A stretch of DNA of 64,000 bases from Bacillus licheniformis DSM 13 = ATCC 14580 (GTDB lineage: Bacteria > Bacillota > Bacilli > Bacillales > Bacillaceae). The translations under genes were made by a program, and so were the position numbers. Numbering within the stretch: position 1 is the first letter of the stretch; each line of letters opens with the position of its first letter. The notes under the pieces were generated by a model that made no database searches, was not told the origin of the DNA, and saw nothing but the letters and a program-made list of their open reading frames with translations. The DNA is taken from NCBI RefSeq assembly GCF_000011645.1, contig NC_006270.3:1113501-1177500 (forward strand). The letters run 5' to 3'. Below, one piece after another: positions 16,936-26,054 of this stretch.

Positions 16936-18165
16936 ATAGATATTCGATCAACCTTTGAAACGTTGGATAAGAAATTCACAAGTTTTGGCGGTTTAGAACA
17001 AGGGGGTATTACGCGTCTGTTATACTCTCCTGAATGGATTGCTGCAGTTCGCGAACTGGAAGCGACATTCAAGGAAGAAGGTTTAGAAGTAAGCTTTGAT
17101 GATGTTGGAAACTTATCTGGTCGCCTTGTTGGAAGTAAGCATCCTGAAGAAACTATTTTAACAGGATCACATATCGATACAGTTGTAGAAGGCGGTCATC
17201 TGGATGGACAATTCGGTATCTTATCTGCATTGGTTGCTGTGAAATATTTAAAAGAAAAACATGGTCAACCATTACGAACAATAGAAGTACTATCTCTCGC
17301 AGAAGAAGAAGGAAGCCGATTCCCATATACATTTTGGGGAAGTAAAAACTTCTTTAACTTAGCCAAAAAATCGGATGTTGAAACAATAGAAGATGCTGAT
17401 GGAATTAAATTTGAAGATGCAATGCACGAATCGGGTTTTGATTACCGTAAAACAGATCATGTTCGTGACGATATTAAAGCATTTGTTGAAGTACATATCG
17501 AACAAGGGAAAGTATTAGAGGCGGAAAATAAAGCGATAGGTGTTGTAACTGGGATTGTTGGCCAAAAACGTTACACAATTAACTTGAAAGGTGAAGCAAA
17601 TCACGCTGGCACGACACCGATGTCATTACGAAGGGATACAGTTGTTGCATATAGTGAAATTGTAACAGACTTAACGAAACGAGCTAGAGAAATTGGGGAG
17701 CCTCTTGTATTAACGTTTGGACATGTCACTCCTGTTCCAAACACGGTAAATGTCGTCCCTGGAGAAATTACTTTTTCGATAGACTGTCGTCATATTGATC
17801 AACAACTATTAAATAATTTTGCGAAAGAAATTGAAGATAAAGTTAAAGCGGTTGCAGAAGCAAACAACATGACTTATGACATTAATTTATGGATGGATGA
17901 AGCACCGTCATTGATGGATAAAGAAATCATTAAAATAATTGAACAAGCAGCTAAGGCCAATGTGGGGGACAGCTATAAATTGATGCCATCTGGTGCAGGT
18001 CATGATGCGCAAATTTTTGCGGATTTTGTCCCAACAGCAATGCTGTTTGTACCTTCTATTGGCGGAATTAGCCACAATACCAATGAAGAAACGAAGATAG
18101 AAGACCTTGTGAAGGGGATTGAAGTATTGAAAGATGTATTGTTTGAACTAGCTTATAAGGAATAA
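16936..18165 (+). CDS. allC: Allantoate amidohydrolase (M20 family), with ATA at the expected start
   Basis: About 409 residues. M20/AllC metal-site motifs are present: TGSHIDTVVEGGHLDGQFG (His and Asp ligands), AEEEGSRF, HIEQG, HAGTTPM and GAGHDAQ. It hydrolyses allantoate to ureidoglycine, CO2 and ammonia using Mn2+/Zn2+. The frame reads back through IDIRSTFETLDKKF to an ATA codon at 16936, 8 bases after AGGAGG. The first canonical start in frame is TTG at 16963, which lacks a ribosome site and would drop nine conserved-looking residues. Either ATA initiates weakly or the start codon has mutated from ATG. Function of the mature fold is otherwise intact. Confidence 0.85.
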   Translation: MDIRSTFETLDKKFTSFGGLEQGGITRLLYSPEWIAAVRELEATFKEEGLEVSFDDVGNLSGRLVGSKHPEETILTGSHIDTVVEGGHLDGQFGILSALVAVKYLKEKHGQPLRTIEVLSLAEEEGSRFPYTFWGSKNFFNLAKKSDVETIEDADGIKFEDAMHESGFDYRKTDHVRDDIKAFVEVHIEQGKVLEAENKAIGVVTGIVGQKRYTINLKGEANHAGTTPMSLRRDTVVAYSEIVTDLTKRAREIGEPLVLTFGHVTPVPNTVNVVPGEITFSIDCRHIDQQLLNNFAKEIEDKVKAVAEANNMTYDINLWMDEAPSLMDKEIIKIIEQAAKANVGDSYKLMPSGAGHDAQIFADFVPTAMLFVPSIGGISHNTNEETKIEDLVKGIEVLKDVLFELAYKE

Positions 18166-18188
18166 TAATGAAAAGGAGCCAGATACTC

Positions 18189-18977
18189 ATGAGTTACTTA
18201 AATCATAATCAAGGATACAGAGAAGGTTTATTAGAAACACGTTCAGTAATAAAAAAGGATAATTATGCGGTAATCACACCTGATGGCTTGGTTAATAATG
18301 TTGTACCTGGCTTTGAAGATTGTGATGTAACGATTTTAGGATCCCCGCGTTTAGGTGCAAGGTTTGTAGATTATTTGGTAACAGTTAAAAACAAGGGCGG
18401 AAACAAAACAGGTTTTGCCGGTGATGGTATCCAATCATTTGTGTACGTTGAATATGGTAAAATCAACGCTTTTGCGGATGGTGAAAAATACGAATTAGCA
18501 AAAGGCGGATTCTTATATGTGCCTCCACACTTACAATTGACATTTGAAAATAATAATAATGGTGAGGACAGCCGTTTGTTTTTATACAAAAAGCGCTATC
18601 AGCCGCTTGAAGGACATACACCAGAAATCGTTGCAGGTAATGTGAATAACATTAAACAAGAAGCCTATGAAGGTATGAAAGAAGTATTAATTCAAGATTT
18701 ACTGCCAAAAGAAATCGCATATGACATGAACATTCATATTCTTTCATTCGAGCCAGGTGCTTCGCATGGTTACATTGAAACGCACGTTCAAGAACACGGT
18801 GCCTATATATTAAGTGGACGAGGTGTTTACAACTTGGACAACGAGTGGATGCCAGTTGACAAAGGTGACTATATTTTTATGGGAGCTTATACGCCGCAAG
18901 CAACCTATGCAATTGGTTTGGATGAACCATTCTCGTATATTTATTCTAAGGATGCGAATAGAGATATTAATCTATAA
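18189..18977 (+). CDS. allE: (S)-ureidoglycine aminohydrolase, bicupin
   Basis: 262 residues, two cupin domains. The C-terminal cupin holds the Mn2+ site with the pattern E-x-HxxE-H: FEPGASHGYIETHVQEHGAY and a later conserved Gln region (TPQATYAIG). The enzyme removes ammonia from unstable (S)-ureidoglycine to give (S)-ureidoglycolate, the step after allantoate amidohydrolase. The ATG at 18189 has AAGGAG 10 bases upstream; the in-frame ATG at 18168 lies before that ribosome site and is rejected. It follows allC by 23 bases in the same operon. Confidence 0.93.
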   Translation: MSYLNHNQGYREGLLETRSVIKKDNYAVITPDGLVNNVVPGFEDCDVTILGSPRLGARFVDYLVTVKNKGGNKTGFAGDGIQSFVYVEYGKINAFADGEKYELAKGGFLYVPPHLQLTFENNNNGEDSRLFLYKKRYQPLEGHTPEIVAGNVNNIKQEAYEGMKEVLIQDLLPKEIAYDMNIHILSFEPGASHGYIETHVQEHGAYILSGRGVYNLDNEWMPVDKGDYIFMGAYTPQATYAIGLDEPFSYIYSKDANRDINL

Positions 18978-18992
18978 AGAGGGGCAATTTTA

Positions 18993-20021
18993 ATGAGTGA
19001 ACCATTAGTGTATGTAGAACGTAATCGTCTCCGGCAGCTAATGAAAGATAAATTAGTGAAAGCAGGTTTACCTGAAGAACAAGCGGATAAAACAGCTGAT
19101 TTACTCATTTTTGCAGATGAACGAGGTGTTCACTCACATGGTGCAGTAAGAATGCAATACTATTCCGAACGTGCATTAAAAGGTGGATATAACCTGAAAC
19201 CAAACTTAAGCTTCGAAAAAACGGGCCCTGCATCGGGGATTTATCACGGAGATAATGCATTAGGGCATTATGTGAGTTATCAAGCAATGAAAAAGGCAAT
19301 CGAATTAGCAAAAACATCAGGGATCGGTGTTGTCGGTGTTAAAGAAATGGGACACAGCGGTGCTATTGGTTATTATGCACATCAAGCAGCATTAGAAGGT
19401 ATGGCGGCATTAACAGTATGTCAATCTGATCCCATGGTCGTGCCATTTGGCGGCACCGAACCATACTTTGGCACCAACTCAATTGCTTTTAGTGCGCCTA
19501 GAAAAGACGGTAGTCCAATCCTTTTTGATATGGCAACAACGGTACAAGCCTGGGGGAAAATCTTAGATGCAAGAAGTAAAAACAAATCTATCCCAGACTC
19601 ATGGGCAGTGGATAAAAATGGAGCGCCAACAACAGACCCGTTTAAGGTAAATGCATTATTACCAATGGCTGGGCCTAAAGGATACGGGTTAGCGATGATG
19701 GTTGATATTTTATCGGGGAGTTTGCTCGGCTTGCCATTTGGCAAGCATGTCACTTCTATGTATAAAGATTTATCGGAGTACCGTCGATTAGGGCAGCTTC
19801 ATCTCGTAATCAATCCTGAATACTTTGGTGGGAAGGAGCAATTCCTCGAAAAAATATCTCAAATGGTTGAAGAATTACATGACAACCCACCTGCTGAAGG
19901 ATTTAACAAAGTGTATTATCCCGGTGAAATTCAAATAGATGTGATGAAACAGTATAAAAAAACAGGTATCCCAGTTACAAAGGAAATTTTAGATTATTTA
20001 GAGTCAGACAAAATTTACTAA
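18993..20021 (+). CDS. allD: Ureidoglycolate dehydrogenase (first copy)
   Basis: 342 residues, malate/L-lactate dehydrogenase type 2 family (MDH/LDH-like, not Rossmann type). Conserved parts include FADERGVHSHGAVR near residue 41 with the catalytic His, HSGAIGYY near 116, GTEPYFGTNSIAFSAP near 160, and GPKGYGLAMMVDILSG near 222. It oxidises (S)-ureidoglycolate to oxalurate with NAD+. It directly follows allE and precedes a close paralogue, about two-thirds identical by eye. Which copy carries the main flux cannot be told. Confidence 0.9.
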   Translation: MSEPLVYVERNRLRQLMKDKLVKAGLPEEQADKTADLLIFADERGVHSHGAVRMQYYSERALKGGYNLKPNLSFEKTGPASGIYHGDNALGHYVSYQAMKKAIELAKTSGIGVVGVKEMGHSGAIGYYAHQAALEGMAALTVCQSDPMVVPFGGTEPYFGTNSIAFSAPRKDGSPILFDMATTVQAWGKILDARSKNKSIPDSWAVDKNGAPTTDPFKVNALLPMAGPKGYGLAMMVDILSGSLLGLPFGKHVTSMYKDLSEYRRLGQLHLVINPEYFGGKEQFLEKISQMVEELHDNPPAEGFNKVYYPGEIQIDVMKQYKKTGIPVTKEILDYLESDKIY

Positions 20022-20044
20022 TCATGTAATGAAGGGGGAAGCAG

Positions 20045-21094
20045 ATGCGCGTATCTAAGCAGGAGCTGTTTCATTTAATCAAACAGAAGCTGATCAAAGC
20101 TGGATTAAACGAAGGAGCCGCACACGATGTTTCAGATGTATTGACATTCGCCGATCATAGAGGGATCCATTCCCATGGTGCAGTACGTGTGGAATACTAT
20201 GCCGAACGAATCGCAAAAGGCGGTATTACAGCAAACCCAAACTACACATTTGAACAAACAGGACCTGCATCCGCCGTCTTTAGCGGAGATAATGGCCCAG
20301 GTCACCAAGCAGCAAAACAAGCGATGGAAAAAGCAATCGAAATGGCAAAAAATTCAGGTGTTGCTGTTGTAGGCATGAAGAATATTTCGCATAGTGGTGC
20401 ATTGGGTTACTTTGTTGAAATGGCAGCAGAACAGGACATGGTTGCTTTAAGCATGTGCCAATCAGATCCAATGGTCGTACCGTTTGGAGGAACAGAACCA
20501 TACTTTGGCACCAATCCAATTGCTTTTAGCGCACCATCGGCTGATGAACGCATGATCACATTTGATATGGCGACAACTGTTCAGGCATGGGGAAAAGTAT
20601 TGGATGCAAGAAGTAAAAATGAATCGATCCCGGAAACATGGGCAGTAGATGCAGCCGGTGCACCAACAACGAATGCAAGAGATGTCCATGCACTTGTGCC
20701 AATTGCCGGTCCAAAAGGTTATGGATTGATGATGATGGTGGATGTCTTATCAGGCAGCCTTCTTGGAGTACCTCATGGCGTACATGTATCTTCCATGTAT
20801 CAAGACCTGACAAAAGGCCGAGATTTAGGGCAAATTCATATTGTGATCAACCCTGCATACTTCACAGATTTAACTGCTTTTAAACAACAGATTTCGACGA
20901 TGCTTGATGAATTAAAAGCACAACCGGCAGCAGAAGGCTATGGGGAAATTTATTATCCGGGTGAGCGCGGTAAATTAAGAAGTGCAAAATATGATAAAGA
21001 AGGAATTGAAATTGTAGACGATATTTATAACTACCTCGTTTCAGGCGATGTTCATTACAATCGTTATCATGGAAAGAATAGATTTGCAGAATAA
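20045..21094 (+). CDS. allD: Ureidoglycolate dehydrogenase-like protein (second copy)
   Basis: 349 residues with the same family motifs as its neighbour: FADHRGIHSHGAVR, SGALGYF, GTEPYFGTNPIAFSAP and GPKGYGLMMMVDVLSG. It carries an extra C-terminal tail (SGDVHYNRYHGKNRF). Retention of all recognisable active-site blocks in both copies argues that neither is decaying; they may differ in substrate or cofactor preference, or be a recent expansion. The ribosome site is GAAGGGGGAAGCAG before the ATG. It lies 23 bases after the first copy and 17 bases before fdrA. Confidence 0.87.
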   Translation: MRVSKQELFHLIKQKLIKAGLNEGAAHDVSDVLTFADHRGIHSHGAVRVEYYAERIAKGGITANPNYTFEQTGPASAVFSGDNGPGHQAAKQAMEKAIEMAKNSGVAVVGMKNISHSGALGYFVEMAAEQDMVALSMCQSDPMVVPFGGTEPYFGTNPIAFSAPSADERMITFDMATTVQAWGKVLDARSKNESIPETWAVDAAGAPTTNARDVHALVPIAGPKGYGLMMMVDVLSGSLLGVPHGVHVSSMYQDLTKGRDLGQIHIVINPAYFTDLTAFKQQISTMLDELKAQPAAEGYGEIYYPGERGKLRSAKYDKEGIEIVDDIYNYLVSGDVHYNRYHGKNRFAE

Positions 21095-21111
21095 CAAAAT
21101 GGAGGATCATT

Positions 21112-22869
21112 ATGTTATACACAATTATAAAAGAAAACACCTATCAAGATTCTATCGTGTTAATGCTTTTATCAAACAAGTTATCTGCAATAGATGGTAT
21201 AAACAAAGTTTCTATCATGATGGGAACACCAGCTAACAAAGACATTTTTAAATCTTCGGGTTTGGGCACAGATGAATTGGAAAAAGCAAACCCAAATGAT
21301 ATCGTCATCGTTATAGATACAAACCAAGAAGAAAAGGTATCGGAAGTGAAAGAAGAAGTAGAAGCAGCTTTAAAAGGAGACTCTGCTTCACAAGACAGAG
21401 CTAAAGACCAAGAAGCACATAACTGGAAGCGTGCAATGGAGCTTGCGAACAACCCTAATCTGGCATTGATCTCCATTCCTGGTCAGTATGCAGCAATGGA
21501 AGCGGAAAATGCATTGAATGAAGGGTTACATGTATTTCTATTCAGCGACAATGTATCTAAAGAAGATGAGGTTAAGTTGAAACAAAAGGCGCATGAAAAA
21601 GGATTATTAGTCATGGGACCAGACTGCGGTACTGGAATTATTCACGGCGTGCCACTGGCATTTACAAATATCGTGAATAAAGGAGATATTGGCGTTGTGG
21701 GTGCATCAGGTACAGGGATTCAGGAAGTGACATGCATCATTGACCGTCTTGGTAAAGGTGTAACAAACGCAATTGGTACAGGTGGTCGGGATTTATCAAC
21801 AGAGGTTGGTGCTACCATGGTTTTAGATAGTATCAAAGCATTAAATCAAGATCCACAAGTAAAAGTGATTACAGTAATTTCTAAACCGCCTGCAAAGGAA
21901 GTGCAGCAAAAAGTATTAAATGTGTTAAGAAATATTGAAAAACCGGTTGTTACGTTATTTTTAGGAGATAAACCAACTTATCAGGAAGAAAATATTTATC
22001 ATGCGTATACACTTGAAGAAGCAGCGGTTGTATCTGTTCAATTATCCAATGGCGACAAACCGAATTTTAAACCGACAGTGGCTGAAAATGTAAACGTGTC
22101 GTTAAAAGATTCACAAGTTGGTATTAAAGGTTATTACTCGGGCGGCACCTTGGCATCTGAAGCAGCTGTGTTAGTGAAAGAGGCATTCAAAGAAGAAGTA
22201 CCTGAAGAGAAGAAAGGTGCCTATATTCTAAAAACAAAACATCATGAAATTATTGACTTAGGCGATGATATTTATACCCAGGGGAAGCCACACCCGATGA
22301 TTGATCCTGAAAAACGCATCGAAATGCTTGAAACATCTGGAAACGATCCTGAAACAGCAGTCATCATGATTGATAACGTCATTGGCTATGGCAGTCATGA
22401 TGATATGGCAAATGAATTAGCACCAGCCATTAAACGTATTTTAGCCAATGCACATCAGGATGGCCGTGAACTTGCAGTGCTTGTAACAGTTGTAGGTACA
22501 GATAAAGATCCTCAAGGTTACGAAAAGCAAATTGAAACCTTAAAAGAAAGTGGTGCAATGATTTGTGAGACAAACGATCAAATGGTTCGTACAGCGATTA
22601 AACTGGCAGGAGGAAAAGTGGAACAGCCAGTCCTTGACATACAAAAATTTGAATATACCCAAGAAGACTTGACAGTAGACGAAAAAATTATGTCCTTAAT
22701 CAATACGAAACCAAGTGTCATCAATATTGGGCTGAAAAGTTTTACAGCAGCTGTTCAGAAGAGCGGATCAGAGTGTGTTCAATTTAACTGGCGGCCAATT
22801 GCTGGCGGTGATGAAAAGCTAATGAAAGTGCTTCAATATCTAAACTACTATGAAGGAGAGACAATCTAA
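21112..22869 (+). CDS. allF: FdrA-family protein, oxamate carbamoyltransferase subunit AllF
   Basis: 585 residues, FdrA family. It looks like a succinyl-CoA-synthetase-type fold: a CoA-ligase-like segment with GPDCGTGIIHGVPLAF near residue 167, GDIGVVGASGTGIQEVTC near 192, and a second domain with VIMIDNVIGYGSHDD near 415. E. coli FdrA (AllF) with YlbE and YlbF has been linked to oxamate carbamoyltransferase, which converts oxalurate and phosphate to oxamate and carbamoyl phosphate. The gene's last base overlaps the first base of the next gene, and the trio is followed by carbamate kinase, exactly the context expected for that role. Confidence 0.88.
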   Translation: MLYTIIKENTYQDSIVLMLLSNKLSAIDGINKVSIMMGTPANKDIFKSSGLGTDELEKANPNDIVIVIDTNQEEKVSEVKEEVEAALKGDSASQDRAKDQEAHNWKRAMELANNPNLALISIPGQYAAMEAENALNEGLHVFLFSDNVSKEDEVKLKQKAHEKGLLVMGPDCGTGIIHGVPLAFTNIVNKGDIGVVGASGTGIQEVTCIIDRLGKGVTNAIGTGGRDLSTEVGATMVLDSIKALNQDPQVKVITVISKPPAKEVQQKVLNVLRNIEKPVVTLFLGDKPTYQEENIYHAYTLEEAAVVSVQLSNGDKPNFKPTVAENVNVSLKDSQVGIKGYYSGGTLASEAAVLVKEAFKEEVPEEKKGAYILKTKHHEIIDLGDDIYTQGKPHPMIDPEKRIEMLETSGNDPETAVIMIDNVIGYGSHDDMANELAPAIKRILANAHQDGRELAVLVTVVGTDKDPQGYEKQIETLKESGAMICETNDQMVRTAIKLAGGKVEQPVLDIQKFEYTQEDLTVDEKIMSLINTKPSVINIGLKSFTAAVQKSGSECVQFNWRPIAGGDEKLMKVLQYLNYYEGETI

Positions 22870-24134
22870 TGGGGTACAAAACAATAAATGAAGCGAACGA
22901 AGCTGTTATCCGGAAGATCATAGCAGCTGAACCATTCTTGACCGATGTTGTACCTGCCAAGTCTGTGATTCCTGAATTAGAAGATTATGTGTTATTACAT
23001 GCTGGGCCTCCAATTAAATATGAAAATATGACAGATCCTATGCAAGGCTCTTGTGTTGGAGCGATTCTTTTTGAAGGATGGGCAGAAGATGAAGAGGGAG
23101 CGCGTGGTCTGCTTGAAAACAATAAGATTACATTTATTCCATGTCATCATGTGAATGCAGTTGGACCAATGGGAGGCATTACATCACCTAATATGCCGGT
23201 TCTTGTTGTTATGAACAAAGAGAGTGGCAATGAGGCGTACTGTCAAATGAACGAAGGCATCGGTGCAGTATTACGCTTCGGTGCTTATCATGAGCAGGTA
23301 ATCAATCGCCTGCACTGGATGAAAGATGTGTTGGGTCCAGTGTTAAGTAAGGCCTTAAGAAAAATTGATGGAGGCATAAACGTTAATGTTTTGATGGCTA
23401 AAGCTATTGCAATGGGGGATGAATTTCACCAGCGCAATATTGCAGCATCATTGGTGTTTTTAAAAGAAGTTGCTCCAGTAATTGTGGCATTAGATGATGT
23501 TGAAAACGAACAAAGTGCAGAAGTTATCCAATTTTTAGCTGATACAGACCAATTTTTCTTAAACATTGCCATGGCGACTGGAAAAGCAATAATGGATGCA
23601 GCGCGTACAATCAAACATGGTACAGTCGTTACTGCAATGTGCCGAAACGGTGAAAACTTTGGCATTCGTATTGCTGGTATGGGAGATGAGTGGTTTACAG
23701 CACCTGTTAATACACCACAAGGGTTATATTTTACCGGCTACTCAGCGGAAGATGCAAACACAGATATCGGTGATTCAGCGATTACAGAAACAATCGGTGT
23801 TGGCGGCGTAGCAATGATTGCTGCCCCTGCAGTAACGCGTTTTGTTGGAACAGGCGGATTTAATGATGCGCTTGAAACAAGCAATCAAATGGCTGAAATC
23901 TGTGTTGGAGAAAATCCGAACTTTGTTATTCCGACGTGGGACTTCAAAGGTGCGTGTTTAGGTATTGATGCACGTAAAGTTGTTGAAACAGGCATAACAC
24001 CGGTAATCAACACAGGTATTGCACATAAAATTGCTGGATATGGGCAAATTGGTGCTGGTACAGTTCATCCTCCAATCGAATGTTTTGAGAAAGCAATCAC
24101 AGCATATGCTGAAAAACTAGGTTTTCAAGGATGA
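22869..24134 (+). CDS. allG: YlbE-family (DUF1116) protein, oxamate carbamoyltransferase subunit AllG
   Basis: 421 residues, DUF1116/YlbE family. Visible conserved blocks include HAGPPIKYENMTDPMQGSCV near residue 38, HHVNAVGPMGGITSPNMPV near 95, and GIRIAGMGDEWFTAPVNTP near 261. No classical carbamoyltransferase motif (STRT-like) is present, which agrees with the unusual nature of this enzyme. It is predicted to form the oxamate carbamoyltransferase with the flanking fdrA and ylbF products. It overlaps fdrA by one base and the next gene by four (ATGA), so translation is tightly coupled. Confidence 0.87.
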   Translation: MGYKTINEANEAVIRKIIAAEPFLTDVVPAKSVIPELEDYVLLHAGPPIKYENMTDPMQGSCVGAILFEGWAEDEEGARGLLENNKITFIPCHHVNAVGPMGGITSPNMPVLVVMNKESGNEAYCQMNEGIGAVLRFGAYHEQVINRLHWMKDVLGPVLSKALRKIDGGINVNVLMAKAIAMGDEFHQRNIAASLVFLKEVAPVIVALDDVENEQSAEVIQFLADTDQFFLNIAMATGKAIMDAARTIKHGTVVTAMCRNGENFGIRIAGMGDEWFTAPVNTPQGLYFTGYSAEDANTDIGDSAITETIGVGGVAMIAAPAVTRFVGTGGFNDALETSNQMAEICVGENPNFVIPTWDFKGACLGIDARKVVETGITPVINTGIAHKIAGYGQIGAGTVHPPIECFEKAITAYAEKLGFQG

Positions 24135-24901
24135 TTTTACAGGCAAGTGCGGTTGGTTCAATCGCACTTCAGCTATTAATTGAGGGAAAAACGTTTACTG
24201 TACACAGCATTTTTGAAAAAGGTTTAAATATTGTTGATCGGAATGATGAATTGATATTTATCGGCACAAATGAAAATGGGACCTTCCCATTTGGAATCTT
24301 GCTTGACTCACAAACGAAGCAAACATTAAAAGCAGATCTTGAAGTGGGAGATACATTTCACGTTCGCAATAGCCATCTTTCCCACAATTGTTTTGAACTC
24401 AATTTTAATGCGGAAATACTTCCGTTATATACAGATTTTAAACATGCAAATATAAATAAATTAAAAGAAAACGTGAAACAAATTTCATTTAAATCGTATG
24501 AATCTACTGATTTTGAATCAGCTCGCGTGTCGGACTTGATAAATAAATTACACGATCCAACTGAAAATTTGGAGGAAGAGCTTCGTTACTTTATCGGTCG
24601 GGGCCAAGGTTTAACGCCGACGGGTGACGATATACTGGTCGGTATATTGTATGGACACTTCATCAACTCTTTTATCGCCGAAAAACACCTTGAAACATTG
24701 GGAAGTCTAATCAGAGAACCCTTAACAACCCTTGTCAGCACGCGCTTTTTAACTTGTGCTATAGAAGGCTTGTTTAGTTCAAAAATTACAAAATTACAAC
24801 ATGATTCATCTTTGAAAAGTATAAAAAGTCTTATAAAAGTAGGTTCTTCTTCTGGGATGGATACTTTATATGGAATTTATATGGCTTTAACAAAGGAGTG
24901 A
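24131..24901 (+). CDS. allH: YlbF-family (DUF2877) protein, oxamate carbamoyltransferase subunit AllH
   Basis: 256 residues, DUF2877. The signature region GRGQGLTPTGDDILVGILYG lies near residue 157 and a Ser/Gly-rich helix start VGSSSGMDTLYG near 237, both typical of this family. It is the third member of the fdrA-ylbE-ylbF set. The start overlaps the allG stop by four bases; its own stop overlaps the ribosome site of the carbamate kinase gene. Its separate biochemical role within the complex is not established from sequence. Confidence 0.85.
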   Translation: MILQASAVGSIALQLLIEGKTFTVHSIFEKGLNIVDRNDELIFIGTNENGTFPFGILLDSQTKQTLKADLEVGDTFHVRNSHLSHNCFELNFNAEILPLYTDFKHANINKLKENVKQISFKSYESTDFESARVSDLINKLHDPTENLEEELRYFIGRGQGLTPTGDDILVGILYGHFINSFIAEKHLETLGSLIREPLTTLVSTRFLTCAIEGLFSSKITKLQHDSSLKSIKSLIKVGSSSGMDTLYGIYMALTKE

Positions 24902-24906
24902 AAGAA

Positions 24907-25839
24907 ATGGGGAAAAGTGTAGTAATCGCACTAGGAGGTAATGCAATTTTACAGCCAAAACAAGAAGCAACTTATGCTAATCAATTCAAAAATGTAATCT
25001 CTGCAACACGTCATATGATTGAAATTAAAGAAGCAGGACATAAAATTGTGATTACACACGGCAATGGTCCGCAAGTTGGGAATATTATTGCTCAAAATGA
25101 AGCTGCCAAAAATGTCGTTGAACCGCTGCCGATCTATGCTTGTAACGCAGAATCACAGGGATTCATTGGTTATATGCTCGAAAAAGCTTTAAAAAACCAT
25201 ATTAAAAAACGGGGCATTACCGCGAATGTAGCTACATTTCTAACAATGGTTGAAGTGGACAAGTATGATAAAGCATTTGAAAAACCAACGAAACCAATAG
25301 GAGTATTTTATTCAGAGGAAGAAGCGAAGAAATTGGAGAAAAAAGGGTTTGCTATGTCAGAAGATGCAGGGCGTGGCTATAGACGAGTTGTGCCTTCCCC
25401 AGAACCGAAAGTGATCCATGGGATAGAAGAGATTCGACGTTTAATTGATGAAACGATTGTTATCTCCTCGGGCGGCGGCGGTATACCTGTATATCGTGAC
25501 GACAGCGGTCTATTACATGGTCTTGAAGCAGTAATAGACAAAGATCGTTCAGGATTAAAGCTGGCACAACAATTAAATGCTGATGTTTTCATGATGTTGA
25601 CAGACGTACCAAATGTGTTTATCAATTTTGGCAAAGAAAATGAGCAAAAACTAAGCCGAATTACAGTAGAAGAAGCAGAACAATATGTGGCAGAAGGTCA
25701 ATTTCCTGCTGGCAGTATGCTGCCAAAGATGCAAGCGGCTATAGAATTTGCAAAGTTAGGTAAAGAGGCAATTATTTGTTCATTGAACCAAGCGGCAGCT
25801 GCACTAGACGGAAAAGCGGGGACGCGCATAACAAAATAA
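24907..25839 (+). CDS. allK: Catabolic carbamate kinase
   Basis: 310 residues, amino acid kinase fold. Clear family motifs: VIALGGNAILQ at the N-terminus, THGNGPQVGN near residue 49, SSGGGGIPV near 193, and GSMLPKMQAA near 271. It makes ATP, CO2 and ammonia from carbamoyl phosphate and ADP. Here the carbamoyl phosphate would come from oxalurate cleavage, rather than from arginine: no arginine deiminase or ornithine carbamoyltransferase gene is nearby. The ATG at 24907 sits 8 bases after AAGGAG; an upstream GTG at 24898 overlaps that site and is rejected. Confidence 0.93.
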   Translation: MGKSVVIALGGNAILQPKQEATYANQFKNVISATRHMIEIKEAGHKIVITHGNGPQVGNIIAQNEAAKNVVEPLPIYACNAESQGFIGYMLEKALKNHIKKRGITANVATFLTMVEVDKYDKAFEKPTKPIGVFYSEEEAKKLEKKGFAMSEDAGRGYRRVVPSPEPKVIHGIEEIRRLIDETIVISSGGGGIPVYRDDSGLLHGLEAVIDKDRSGLKLAQQLNADVFMMLTDVPNVFINFGKENEQKLSRITVEEAEQYVAEGQFPAGSMLPKMQAAIEFAKLGKEAIICSLNQAAAALDGKAGTRITK

Positions 25840-25859
25840 GACGATCCGTGTATGTTCAT

Positions 25860-25892
25860 AAGGTGGATAAAAACTAAAATTCCCACCTTTTC
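25860..25892 (+). terminator. Terminator of the allC-allK operon
   Basis: AAGGTGG and CCACCTTTT arms separated by a 16-base AT-rich loop, 20 bases after the carbamate kinase stop. Confidence 0.65.
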
Positions 25893-26054
25893 AGATATGA
25901 CGACATTTGATCTGTCATTCTGATCAAAAATTTCTGAACAATCTTTATAATGGGATTCTTTATGCTGCGCAGACAGATTTCGAAAAGAAACAATCTATGA
26001 AGTCTAGGATCGAAAGTCAAAGGATTAGTGGAAAAAGTTGAAGGAGGAAGTTTG

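Noticed and set aside
24907..25839. Carbamate kinase as part of an arginine deiminase pathway
   Set aside because: No arcA, arcB or arcD nearby; it directly follows the AllFGH trio.
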